Assembly: GCA_025354405.1 (NCBI GenBank)
Contig: JANXMY010000006.1
Coordinates: 1 to 32,234, forward strand
Direction: 5' to 3'
Source: Armatimonadota bacterium
GTDB lineage: Bacteria > Armatimonadota > Armatimonadia > Armatimonadales > Capsulimonadaceae
DNA: 32,234 nt
Under the pieces are notes generated by a model. The model had not been told where the DNA came from and did not search any database. It worked only from the letters and a program-made list of their open reading frames with translations. Made by a program: the position numbers and the translations under genes. Positions 14,279 to 21,986 of the stretch are shown here, piece after piece (positions within the stretch are counted from its first letter, which is position 1; each line of letters begins with the position of its first letter).

Positions 14279-15499
14279 TTAGAGTGTGGACAAAGCAAGA
14301 CGTAAATTCGGCAGTGTGAACAGGTCCGCGGGCCGTGCCCGATCGCCAATTGTCTGCAGCAGCAGCTCTGTCAGCGAAACTGATCGTCGCAGACGCGCCG
14401 CCGCCCACTCCAGCATGGCCGGTGAATGCACAATGTGCTGCACGGCATCGCAGAGGCGATAGCGCGGCAAAAGCTCGGCACGACGGGCGGCATCATAACT
14501 CTGCAGGCTCCGCCGAGACAGGTCGCCCTTCTGGAAACCCAGATTGATAGCCTCGGCCGCAAGCTGGGCACCGCGCAGAGCAAAAAAGACGCCTTCACCG
14601 GTGAAGGGGTGGATGAACGTGGCAGCATCGCCCACCAGCACCGCACTGTCGTCTGCGGCTCGCTTTGTGTGATGCCCAAAACAGCCGATCGAGTGCAAAG
14701 GTCCGACCTGACTTTGGCTCGAAACCTGTTCCCAAACCTGTGGGAAAGAGCGTCTAAGCCGTTCTTCGAAGTATTCCTGCCGCCGCCCGGCCATCTTCTT
14801 CGCCTCCGTAATCGGGACGACAATGTTGACATTCTGCGTCCCGCCTGGGCCGCAGGGGGCACCGACTCCGCAGCAGGCATCGGAACTGTCTCCCGGCAAA
14901 TGCATCGTCACCGAGCTGTCCGAAACCGATTCGGCAGCGGCGTAGTGAGTCACCAGGGCGATGCGCTGGAGGCGAGGGATGGGCCGGACGACGCCCATCT
15001 CCCGTGCCAGCAGCGAGTGGGTCCCATCTGCCCCGACGACCACTCGCGCGCGGTAAGCCGTTTGCTCATCTCCCTGGGCGCCGGTCCCCTGAACGCCGCA
15101 AATTCGGCCGCCTTCTTTAAAAATATTACGCACCGCAAAGCTTTCGGCCACACGCACTCCGGCCGCCCGGGCCTGGTTCAGGAGAACTCTGTCCGTGATG
15201 ACACGCGGGCAGGCGAGAGCTTCCGTTGGGCCGCTGAAGGAGCAAGCGGTGTGGGGCACCACAGCTTCTTTGTCGAGGCGACGCGCACCAGAAGCCAGCA
15301 TTTCGGGCAGAACGCCGATCTCATCGCGCAGCATCTTCACCGCACCCGGGGTCAGGTACTCGCCGCAGGGCTTGTCCCGTGGGAACGCTGCGCGGTCGAG
15401 TAAAACAACGTCATAACCCGCACGGGCGAGAAAGAGGGCGGTGGCGGAGCCAGCAGGACCAGCACCGAGAACAACTACATCTGAAAATTTTTCTAACAA
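14279..15499 (-). CDS. FAD-dependent oxidoreductase, geranylgeranyl-reductase-like family
   Basis: The N-terminal Rossmann fold has G12-x-G14-x-x-G17 (VVLGAGPAGSATA), followed by the acidic end of beta-2 (LLDR). PCGEYLTPGAV matches the geranylgeranyl reductase/halogenase-like flavoprotein group. A second FAD motif, VGDAATFIHPFTGEGVFFALRGA, lies near residue 290. The family reduces or oxidises lipids, isoprenoids and polyketide-type intermediates. There is no W-x-W-x-I-P motif, so flavin halogenase activity is unlikely. Position within the operon suggests redox tailoring of the ketosynthase product. The start is 27 bases after the methyltransferase stop. Confidence 0.85.
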   Translation of the reverse strand: MLEKFSDVVVLGAGPAGSATALFLARAGYDVVLLDRAAFPRDKPCGEYLTPGAVKMLRDEIGVLPEMLASGARRLDKEAVVPHTACSFSGPTEALACPRVITDRVLLNQARAAGVRVAESFAVRNIFKEGGRICGVQGTGAQGDEQTAYRARVVVGADGTHSLLAREMGVVRPIPRLQRIALVTHYAAAESVSDSSVTMHLPGDSSDACCGVGAPCGPGGTQNVNIVVPITEAKKMAGRRQEYFEERLRRSFPQVWEQVSSQSQVGPLHSIGCFGHHTKRAADDSAVLVGDAATFIHPFTGEGVFFALRGAQLAAEAINLGFQKGDLSRRSLQSYDAARRAELLPRYRLCDAVQHIVHSPAMLEWAAARLRRSVSLTELLLQTIGDRARPADLFTLPNLRLALSTL

Positions 15500-15526
15500 A
15501 AGAAATTAGCCAGTCTATTATTCACT

Positions 15527-16261
15527 CTAATTTACTTTACCCATCTTGTCCTGGACTAAAGCAATCCGGAAATACCAGTGTGTATGCAGGCGAATGTTCT
15601 GAACTCCGCTCAGGCCGACCATCTTGCGGTACTCTGGAGGCGTAAAAGCACGCCGTACACTGGCGGGGCCGTCGTGCCGAGTAAATGGATGCGCTTTCAG
15701 CGCGGCAAATGAGGCTTGAACGCCCCACAGCGTCAGCTTGTCACGCTTCAAGTCAGTGACGATCAAGCCGCGCGTTGTCAATTGGTCCATCGTGCGAAGC
15801 ACCTGAGCCGACGCTTCAAAGCCGAAATGGTGGAAAGCCAGGGCGCAGAGGGCGAGATCAAAGGAGCGAGGTGGAAAGGGAAGGGAAAAGGCATCGGCGA
15901 GGGCCAGGGAAACATTCGGCGCGGCTTCGGCAGCCATCCGCAGCATGGCCTCGTGATTATCGACGGCGACGATCGTGAGTTTCAGGCCACGTTTTCGCCC
16001 CCAGGCCTCCAAAGCCAGCGGAATGTCGGCGGAGCCGGTGGCAATATCCAGTATCCGAACTTCGGTGCCAGAGGGGACGTCTTGCAGCAGGCGGGCCACA
16101 TGGTGCAGCACAGTCTGCGTCCCGCCAAACAGGCGGTTTGTCAGGGCGACATCCTGCATGGAGCGGCTGAGCTCGGCAAACGGCTGATTGGGATCATCGA
16201 TCTGCTCGGGCTCATCGGTGCGCGGCAGATCGATCACGCGGGCGAGATCAGGCCACGACAT
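15527..16261 (-). CDS. Class I SAM-dependent methyltransferase
   Basis: The protein is 244 aa from ATG 16261. SAM motif I is ILDIATGSADI (about 70-80), an acidic residue follows at the end of beta-2 (VAVDNHEA), then ADAFSLPFPPRSFDLALCALAFHHF matches motifs II/III. It resembles UbiE-type C- or O-methyltransferases acting on small molecules. ATG 16261 is chosen because it overlaps the hemL stop by 14 bases (translational coupling). A longer frame from 16303 would run 56 bases into hemL. The frequent neighbour combination methyltransferase, FAD oxidoreductase, SRPBCC, ketosynthase suggests modification of an aromatic or polyketide product. Confidence 0.85.
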   Translation of the reverse strand: MSWPDLARVIDLPRTDEPEQIDDPNQPFAELSRSMQDVALTNRLFGGTQTVLHHVARLLQDVPSGTEVRILDIATGSADIPLALEAWGRKRGLKLTIVAVDNHEAMLRMAAEAAPNVSLALADAFSLPFPPRSFDLALCALAFHHFGFEASAQVLRTMDQLTTRGLIVTDLKRDKLTLWGVQASFAALKAHPFTRHDGPASVRRAFTPPEYRKMVGLSGVQNIRLHTHWYFRIALVQDKMGKVN

Positions 16262-17543
16262 GCAGTGCCTCGGCGACGGCGGCTGCCGTTTCTGCAAGGA
16301 CATCGTCGGTATGGGACATACTCAGAAACATAGCCTCAAACTGCGAGGGGGCGATGTAGACGCCTCGTTCGACGAGTGCACGGAAGAACGCTCCGTAGCG
16401 GGCGGCGTCGGCGGTTTTCGCGGTTGTGAAATCCGTGACTTTCGCATCCGTGAAGAACACTGTCATCATCGAGCCGACGCGATTGATGCGGATCGGAACA
16501 CCGGCCCGCGCCGCGGCTTCTTTTGTGCTCTGCGCGAGAAGATGCATCTGGTGGTGCATCTTAGTGTAGAGTGTCTCTTTGTGCTGTTCCAGCAGGGTAA
16601 GCTGCGCAAGGCCCGCTGCCACCGCCAGTGGATTGCCTGAGAGGGTACCGGCCTGATAAACTGGACCGACCGGAGCGACGGTGTCCATGATGTCCGCCCG
16701 TCCGCCATAGGCCGCCAGAGGCAGGCCCCCGCCGATGATCTTGCCGAGTGCGGTCAGGTCGGGCGTGATCCCCAGCAGCTCCTGTGCCCCGCCGTAAGCC
16801 AGGCGGAAACCTGTGATCACTTCATCAAACAGCAGTAGGGTGCCGTCAGCGGTGGTCAGGTCGCGCAGGGCATGAAGAAAGTCCGCACGCGGTGTGACGA
16901 CCCCCATATTCCCCGCCACCGCTTCGAGCATGACGCAGGCGATCTCGCGTGGGTGCGCCCGCATCGCTGCTCGAAATGCGTCGGCATCGTTGTATGGGAG
17001 AGTCAGCGTGTCCAAAGTCAGGTTCTTCGGCACGCCTGCCGAGTCTGGTAAATCGAAGGTCGTCAGCCCGGACCCGGCCTTTGCCAGAAAGCCATCCGAA
17101 TGGCCGTGATAGTTTCCCTCGAACTTAATGATCTTATCGCGCTTCGTGTAGCCGCGTGCGACGCGCACGGCGCTCATCACGGCCTCGGTGCCGGAACTGA
17201 CCAGCCGGACTTTTTCGACCGAGGGGACCGCCGCCACGATCTTCTGCGCCAGCCTCACCTCGGCTTCCGTGCTGGCTCCAAATGAAGTCCCGCGCGAGGC
17301 GGCATCCAGAATGGCCGCCAATATTTGCGGTGGGGCATGGCCAAAGATCAGGGGCCCCCAGGACATAACATGGTCGATATAGCGGTTCCCGTCGACGTCA
17401 AATATATACGGCCCTTCGCCGCGCTCCATGAACAGCGGGTCGCCCCCGACACTCTTAAAAGCACGGACTGGGGAGTTGACGCCGCCGGGGATAACGCGCA
17501 AAGCTTCGGCGAAGAGCCGGGCGGAATTGGCATGAGACTGCAT
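16248..17543 (-). CDS. hemL: Glutamate-1-semialdehyde 2,1-aminomutase
   Basis: This 431-aa PLP enzyme converts glutamate-1-semialdehyde to 5-aminolevulinate in the C5 tetrapyrrole pathway. Clear features are the N-terminal IPGGVNSPVRAF, FEGNYHGHSDGFL, the cofactor Asp in LLFDEVITGFR, the PLP Lys K268 (ALGKIIGGGLP) and YQAGTLSGNPLAV. It is complete. The initiation codon lies six bases after a TATACT box, implying a leaderless mRNA. Its stop overlaps a methyltransferase gene, so it heads a five-gene operon whose other members look like secondary metabolism. 5-aminolevulinate also feeds C5N units in some natural products, but simple heme supply is the safer reading. Confidence 0.95.
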   Translation of the reverse strand: MQSHANSARLFAEALRVIPGGVNSPVRAFKSVGGDPLFMERGEGPYIFDVDGNRYIDHVMSWGPLIFGHAPPQILAAILDAASRGTSFGASTEAEVRLAQKIVAAVPSVEKVRLVSSGTEAVMSAVRVARGYTKRDKIIKFEGNYHGHSDGFLAKAGSGLTTFDLPDSAGVPKNLTLDTLTLPYNDADAFRAAMRAHPREIACVMLEAVAGNMGVVTPRADFLHALRDLTTADGTLLLFDEVITGFRLAYGGAQELLGITPDLTALGKIIGGGLPLAAYGGRADIMDTVAPVGPVYQAGTLSGNPLAVAAGLAQLTLLEQHKETLYTKMHHQMHLLAQSTKEAAARAGVPIRINRVGSMMTVFFTDAKVTDFTTAKTADAARYGAFFRALVERGVYIAPSQFEAMFLSMSHTDDVLAETAAAVAEALHVVA

Positions 17544-17549
17544 GGTAAT

Positions 17550-17555
17550 AGTATA
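17550..17555 (-). promoter_or_regulatory. -10 box for a leaderless hemL transcript
   Basis: On the minus strand TATACT is followed by six bases and the hemL ATG, so transcription should begin at or next to the start codon. A TTGAGC 19 bases upstream is a weak -35. Confidence 0.5.
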
Positions 17556-17595
17556 CCCATCGCGGGGTTGTTTGGCTCAAGAATAGAGGTCTTAT

Positions 17596-17624
17596 TTGGC
17601 TGTGTGGATAAGGCGGCTTACACT
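17596..17624 (+). promoter_or_regulatory. Possible rightward promoter into the inverted-repeat element
   Basis: TTGGCT (17596-17601), a 17-base spacer and TACACT (17619-17624) point rightward. The transcript would open near 17631 and run through the structured region at 17647-17791. Confidence 0.4.
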
Positions 17625-17646
17625 CAACCCGACTACTGAGTGACTT

Positions 17647-17791
17647 ATGTTACGCAAAGCTTGTTTCGTCCAAGCGAATGGAGAGCGTGGAACTCAAAGA
17701 GGCGCAGGAGTTTACTCCCACGCTTCTTCGACTCCCGCCCGTGTAGCTCATACCCTTCACCGGCACTAACTTGAGAAACCCTGCGTAACAT
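17647..17791. repeat. 145-bp element with 10-bp terminal inverted repeats
   Basis: ATGTTACGCA (17647-17656) and TGCGTAACAT (17782-17791) are perfect inverted repeats. Inside are hairpins GCTTG/CAAGC (17659-17675) and AGCGTGG/CCACGCT (17684-17724); just outside is CACTCA/TGAGTG (17621-17642). On the minus strand a 48-codon frame runs from ATG 17791 to TAA 17645, its first and last codons lying in the repeats. It could be a miniature transposable element, an eroded insertion-sequence end or a structured RNA. The rest of the 17544-17946 gap holds promoters only. Confidence 0.6.
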
Positions 17792-17877
17792 CAGTGGTTA
17801 AATTACAGATTATCCCTCTCCGCAGAGCCTCTTCACACGCGTGAATCTAAATGGTATTATGCTTCCCTCAGTAAATA

Positions 17878-17886
17878 TGCTATAGT
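17878..17886 (+). promoter_or_regulatory. Extended -10 promoter for the cupin gene
   Basis: TGC precedes TATAGT (17881-17886), an extended -10 arrangement. No -35 is obvious. The leader to ATG 17947 would be about 55 bases and carries AGGGAG at 17930-17935. Confidence 0.5.
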
Positions 17887-17946
17887 GGGTGCAGTAAGAA
17901 GTTGATTACACCCTCAAACTCAATTTTATAGGGAGAACTATTAAAA

Positions 17947-18429
17947 ATGTATACTGCTGAAAGTTTTTCGGCCACATCTCCGATTATTGTCTTTCCTGAC
18001 GAAGGCCAGACACTCGAAGCGTTTGGTGATACGGCACTGGTGAAATTGGGAGGGGAGCATACCAACGGTTCATTAGCCCTTGTGCTCTGCAGCACTCCAC
18101 CCGGCGGTGGTCCCCCGCCTCATCGGCACCTCAATGAGGATGAGTTATTCTTAGTCTTGGAAGGCCGCTACCGCTTCCTTGTCAATGGAGACTGGACTGA
18201 AGTCGGTCCTGGCGGGGTAGCCTACGTCCCGCGTGGGACGGTGCACACGTTTAGCAACATCAGCGATGTTACCAGCCGGACCTGGGTGATCACGACGCCC
18301 AGCGGTTTTGAGACATTTTTTGGGAAATGTGCCGCTGTTTTTGCAGATGCTCAGAGTGGGCCGCCTAATATGCCCCATATTCTCAGTATCTGTGGCGAGC
18401 ATGGGATAGAGTTTGTGTCGCCAGCGTAA
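17947..18429 (+). CDS. Cupin-domain protein
   Basis: This 160-aa protein has a single small beta-barrel cupin domain. Cupin motif 1 is visible as G-G-G-P-P-P-H-R-H-L-N-E-D-E-L-F-L-V-L-E-G (about residues 57-77), with metal ligands H63?, H65? and E69-type positions; motif 2 is the G-G-V-A-Y-V-P-R-G-T-V-H-T-F segment. Such proteins bind a metal and act as dioxygenases, isomerases or sensors; many of this size are uncharacterised. Residue numbers for ligands are approximate. The start follows a GGGAG about 11 bases away, with an extended -10 promoter. The gene is monocistronic. Confidence 0.85.
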   Translation: MYTAESFSATSPIIVFPDEGQTLEAFGDTALVKLGGEHTNGSLALVLCSTPPGGGPPPHRHLNEDELFLVLEGRYRFLVNGDWTEVGPGGVAYVPRGTVHTFSNISDVTSRTWVITTPSGFETFFGKCAAVFADAQSGPPNMPHILSICGEHGIEFVSPA

Positions 18430-18493
18430 TGCTCGCATCACTCTAAATGCCTGTATCGAAAGATGTAAAGAAGTAGGTAGTAACACTCTGTAA

Positions 18494-18604
18494 GTCGACA
18501 TTTCCAGTGCCTGGAATCCGGTTATTTTGCTCGTCTTTCTCCTGACATTCGGACTGGGCGGAGCTGTATGCGCCCGCAAAAAAGGGCGTGCTAAGACGGG
18601 GTGA
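18494..18604 (+). other. Possible small membrane ORF or anchor remnant
   Basis: After a stop at 18491, an open frame to TGA 18602-18604 reads SAWNPVILLVFLLTFGLGG then a basic tail (ARKKGRAKTG). It looks like a membrane anchor with positively charged end. No ATG or GTG is in frame; TTG 18527 is the only common start and would cut the helix. It could be a remnant of a C-terminal sorting signal or a chance frame. Confidence 0.25.
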
Positions 18605-18625
18605 GTTTCGGAATGACACTCCATG

Positions 18626-18667
18626 AAATCACCCGGCCTTTCAATGAGGCCGGGTGATTTTTATTTG
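18626..18667. terminator. Strong intrinsic terminator after the cupin gene
   Basis: A 13-bp perfect stem (AAATCACCCGGCC at 18626-18638, GGCCGGGTGATTT at 18648-18660) is followed by TTATTTG. It ends the cupin transcript before the hydrolase gene; flanking A residues could allow bidirectional use. Confidence 0.85.
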
Positions 18668-18705
18668 TCTGAGAATTTGGGTATAGATTCCTGTCAATTC
18701 TAGAA

Positions 18706-18710
18706 TGGAG
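18706..18710 (+). promoter_or_regulatory. Ribosome site that fixes the hydrolase GTG start
   Basis: TGGAG ends six bases before GTG 18717, supporting that codon over the ATG at 18705, which overlaps the site. Confidence 0.6.
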
Positions 18711-18716
18711 ACTACA

Positions 18717-19538
18717 GTGGCATATATTACAACTCGGGACAACACAAAGTTGTATGTGAAGGATTGGGGTACGGGAAGGCCAGTAATTTTGATGCATGGC
18801 TGGCCGCTTTCGTCGGATAGCTGGGACGATCAGGCGATGGCGTTTGCAGATGCAGGCTTTCGGGCAATTGCCTACGACCGGCGCGGCTTCGGACGCTCCG
18901 ATCAGCCCTGGGGTGGATACAATTACGACACGCTCTCAGATGACCTGGCGGATGTGATTGAGGCCTCAGAGGCGACAGACGCTGCGATCATTGGTTTTTC
19001 GATGGGCGGCGGTGAAGTTGCTCGTTATATGTCCCGTCATGGCGGCAAGAACGTCACTCAGGCAGGGCTGATCTCTTCAGTTGTTCCCTACATGCTCAAG
19101 ACTGCCGATAACCCGGACGGCACGGATGGCACAATATTTGCCCAGATGGGCGAAGGCATGAAGGCGGATCGGGCACATTTCTTTGCCCAATTCTTCAAGT
19201 CGTTTTACGGCGTCGGTATGATTGCTCATCCAGTCAGTAATGAACTGCTTGAGAATTCCTGCGATGTCGCGATGCAGGCAAGTCTCAAGTCAACCTTAGG
19301 CTGTGCAGAAGCTTTCGGGACGACGGATTTTCGACCTGATCTTGCATCGTTTACGGTGCCGACCCTGATCATCCATGGTACAGCTGACCAGATCGTCCCG
19401 ATCGACGCCGCCGGACGGGCTGCCGCCCGCGGTATTGCGAATTCAACATTGATCGAATATGAGGGTGCGCCCCACGGCTTGTTTGCGACTCATAAAGAGC
19501 GATTGACGAGCGATCTGCTGACATTTCTGCGCCGATAA
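18717..19538 (+). CDS. Alpha/beta hydrolase, non-heme chloroperoxidase/arylesterase-like
   Basis: The protein is 273 aa. It opens MAYITTRDNTKLYVKDWG and has the oxyanion segment HGWPLSSDSWD, the nucleophile elbow GFSMGGGE (catalytic Ser), the acid Asp in HGTADQIVPID, and the catalytic His in EGAPHGLF. These define the cofactor-free haloperoxidase/esterase group of alpha/beta hydrolases, which hydrolyse esters and can perform perhydrolysis. It is cytoplasmic and complete. GTG 18717 is preferred to ATG 18705 because TGGAG is placed correctly for GTG and because the family normally begins at this M-x-Y/F-x-T-T position. Confidence 0.9.
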   Translation: MAYITTRDNTKLYVKDWGTGRPVILMHGWPLSSDSWDDQAMAFADAGFRAIAYDRRGFGRSDQPWGGYNYDTLSDDLADVIEASEATDAAIIGFSMGGGEVARYMSRHGGKNVTQAGLISSVVPYMLKTADNPDGTDGTIFAQMGEGMKADRAHFFAQFFKSFYGVGMIAHPVSNELLENSCDVAMQASLKSTLGCAEAFGTTDFRPDLASFTVPTLIIHGTADQIVPIDAAGRAAARGIANSTLIEYEGAPHGLFATHKERLTSDLLTFLRR

Positions 19539-19614
19539 AATCGCCATCCACAGAGTGTCACAAAGGTACGCCACCAACCTCGCGAAATTTTTGTGATGCT
19601 CTTTTTTCCTCCGC

Positions 19615-19752
19615 TAGACCTCCTGCGTAAGTACCCTGCACTGGAAGTGCAGGTCTTTTGAGGTGCGATTGTCTGCGAAGACAGACAATCGCTTTGCAGA
19701 AGACCCGGATTTCTAATCCGGGCAGGGCAAGGCGACTTATGCCAGAGGTCCA
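19615..19752. repeat. 138-bp palindromic element, copy B
   Basis: Same element as at 10473 and 24572. Its first hairpin is identical; the second reads GCGATTGTCTG/CAGACAATCGC with its loop inverted relative to copies A and C, and the third has loop TCT where copy A has AGA. The termini are more degenerate (CTCCTGC and GCCAGAG). It lies between the hydrolase and the GGDEF/HD-GYP gene. Confidence 0.9.
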
Positions 19753-19828
19753 CTGAATAAATTCGGTCCGTCCACCGATACTGTAAGTATTCTCGTATTT
19801 ACTGGAATCGAGGGGCGGAACCGAATTT

Positions 19829-21985
19829 TTGGAATCTGAAACTCATCAAACTCGCAATCTTCTGCTTAAAGGCTTGCTGATAACGCTGGCATTCCATGCG
19901 GTCTATGCATTCTGGCTGCTGGTGAAACCTGTTTCTCATTCCGTCGTCCAGCTTGGGGGGGACGTTATGGGTACCGCCGGTGCATTCCTGGCGGTCGCGC
20001 TTTGCTGGTTCACCGGAAAGCGTTCAGCCTCAGCGCGAGGGTATCGGGTGGCACTGTTTTGCAGTCTCGGAATTCTTTGTTATGCTCTGCAGCAGATCTA
20101 TATCATCTTCCCGGACCTTGCGCATCGTCCTGCTCCCGTTCCGAAGCTGTCTAGTGATCTGCTGGCAATGGCTTCCTATCCATTGCTGCTTTGCGGCATC
20201 TGGCAGCTTCCACGTCCATCGCGCTCTCTGTCTTCGCACCTCCGAATTTCCCTCGATGGGCTGATGGCGATGGTGACGGCATTCACGTTTAGCTGGTACT
20301 TTATTCTGGGTCCGACTTTTTTCCGGCACTCGCAAAGTCTGGAAACGAAAGTTGTCAGTACTTTGTTTCCGCTGATGGATCTGATGCTGGTAGCCTCCCT
20401 GCTTATGCTGGGTGGAGGCTCACGTCGGCTGCGACCCGCTCTTACACTGTTTGCAATCGGCCTCGGCATCGTGGTTATTTCAGATACGGTGTCCGCCTAC
20501 CTCACACTCCATGGCAAGTATGCTGCCTTAACTCTGCTGGATATTAGCTGGACGCTTGGGTTCATGCCCATTGGTGTCGCAGCCGCCATTGGGAAAACTC
20601 TCCCGCCTGATACTGCTGAGGAAATTGAAGCCGTACCTGCATTGTGGAAATCTCTGCTGCCTTACGCCCTTCTCCCGTGCTTGGTAACGCTTGTTCTGTA
20701 TACGCAGCACGTCCCAGGCCGCCTCGCACTGAAGCAGGGCGTCGTTTGGGGAGCGACCGCACTCGTCGCGCTCATTTTGGCGCGTCAGGTGCTGGCGATC
20801 AGGGAAAACTGGGAGCTAAGTCGCAGGCTGTCGAAGCTCGCGACCACGGACTCGCTGACAGGTCTGCTCAATCACCGCGTCTTTCATAAGAGACTGGCGG
20901 AGGAGACGGAAAAAGCTGAGCGAGAGGGCTACGTGCTGGCGGTTGCCGTCTTGGACCTGGACAATTTCAAGTTTTTTAACGATGCCTACGGTCACCTTGC
21001 TGGAGATGACGTACTTAAAAAGGTTGCGTTCGCCCTCAGCCACCTCTGTGGCTCTGAGGACACGGCCGCCCGTTTTGGCGGGGACGAGTTTGCACTACTC
21101 ATTCCGCTCTCTAAGCTGAGGATGGGGCAGTCTCTAGATAGCCTGCAAATCGAAATCGGCGTCAGTCTTTCCAGCCTGTCCTACAGACCCTCGGGACATG
21201 AAAGCTCAATTCCCCTGACTATCTCAATCGGGATCGCGGTATTTCCGGGGGATGCGACGTCCCGTCTGGAAGTGATGGAGATTGCCGACACACGGCTGCG
21301 CCGCTCGAAAACTGGAGCCTCCGATAGATTGGGCGATGAACTGGGCGACGAATTGCTGCTCTTCCTGACGCGCTCGGTCACTGGCTTTTCAATGCTGAAC
21401 GCACTAGTGACGGCGGTCGACAATAAAGATCGCTATACACGGCGGCATTCGGAAGATGTGCTGATCTACAGCACTCAAATCGCGCTTCGAATGGGGCTGG
21501 GGGATGCCGAGCTGCATCGGCTGAAGATCGCGGCTCTGCTGCACGATGTCGGCAAGATCGGTATTCCTGATGCGATCCTGCGGAAACCAGGGCGTCTTAC
21601 GACCGAGGAATTCGAAGCTGTCCAATATCACCCGGTCATGGGAGCAAGTATTGTCGGAGCCGTACCTGGTTTTGAAGATACACTGGAAGTCGTACGGTAT
21701 CATCACGAGCGCTGGGATGGGCTTGGATATCCGTGCGGCCTGCGGGGGGATAAAACACCGTTTTTGGCCCGCCTCGTGGCCGTCGCGGATGCCTTCTCCG
21801 CTATGACCACGGATCGTCCCTACCGAAAGGGAATGGATCGCAGCTCGGCTCTTTCCATTTTAGCCGCAGGTGCGGGGATCCAGTGGGACCCGGAATGTGT
21901 TGCGGCTTTGCTCGAAGAGTACCAGCCTCTCGTCATTCTTGCTCCCACCGACATCACTCGCACCAAATTTCACAATGCGGCTTGA
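19829..21985 (+). CDS. Membrane protein with GGDEF and HD-GYP domains (c-di-GMP turnover)
   Basis: Residues about 13-320 form eight to ten membrane helices, a sensory module of unrecognised type. A GGDEF domain covers about 335-500 with intact active-site G417-G-D-E-F421; no RxxD inhibitory site is found in the expected place just upstream. An HD-GYP domain follows from about 520, with H572-D573 (LLHDVGKIGIP), HHERWDGLGYP (625-635, GYP intact) and ADAFSAMTTDRPYR. Both synthesis and hydrolysis of cyclic di-GMP are therefore possible in one polypeptide. The start is TTG 19829, preceded by a GAGGGG-like site. The stop is one base from the convergent phosphomutase gene. Confidence 0.9.
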   Translation: MESETHQTRNLLLKGLLITLAFHAVYAFWLLVKPVSHSVVQLGGDVMGTAGAFLAVALCWFTGKRSASARGYRVALFCSLGILCYALQQIYIIFPDLAHRPAPVPKLSSDLLAMASYPLLLCGIWQLPRPSRSLSSHLRISLDGLMAMVTAFTFSWYFILGPTFFRHSQSLETKVVSTLFPLMDLMLVASLLMLGGGSRRLRPALTLFAIGLGIVVISDTVSAYLTLHGKYAALTLLDISWTLGFMPIGVAAAIGKTLPPDTAEEIEAVPALWKSLLPYALLPCLVTLVLYTQHVPGRLALKQGVVWGATALVALILARQVLAIRENWELSRRLSKLATTDSLTGLLNHRVFHKRLAEETEKAEREGYVLAVAVLDLDNFKFFNDAYGHLAGDDVLKKVAFALSHLCGSEDTAARFGGDEFALLIPLSKLRMGQSLDSLQIEIGVSLSSLSYRPSGHESSIPLTISIGIAVFPGDATSRLEVMEIADTRLRRSKTGASDRLGDELGDELLLFLTRSVTGFSMLNALVTAVDNKDRYTRRHSEDVLIYSTQIALRMGLGDAELHRLKIAALLHDVGKIGIPDAILRKPGRLTTEEFEAVQYHPVMGASIVGAVPGFEDTLEVVRYHHERWDGLGYPCGLRGDKTPFLARLVAVADAFSAMTTDRPYRKGMDRSSALSILAAGAGIQWDPECVAALLEEYQPLVILAPTDITRTKFHNAA

Positions 21986-21986
21986 T

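Noticed and set aside
14426-15403. 325-aa plus-strand ORF across the FAD oxidoreductase
   Set aside because: It is the antisense shadow of a gene with intact FAD motifs; high GC makes long antisense frames common.
14279-15499. Flavin-dependent halogenase
   Set aside because: The W-x-W-x-I-P signature is absent; the pattern fits the geranylgeranyl-reductase-like group.
17647-17791. tRNA or tmRNA gene
   Set aside because: No T-loop GTTCRANNC or acceptor/CCA pattern fits; the 10-bp closing stem and hairpins do not match a tRNA cloverleaf.
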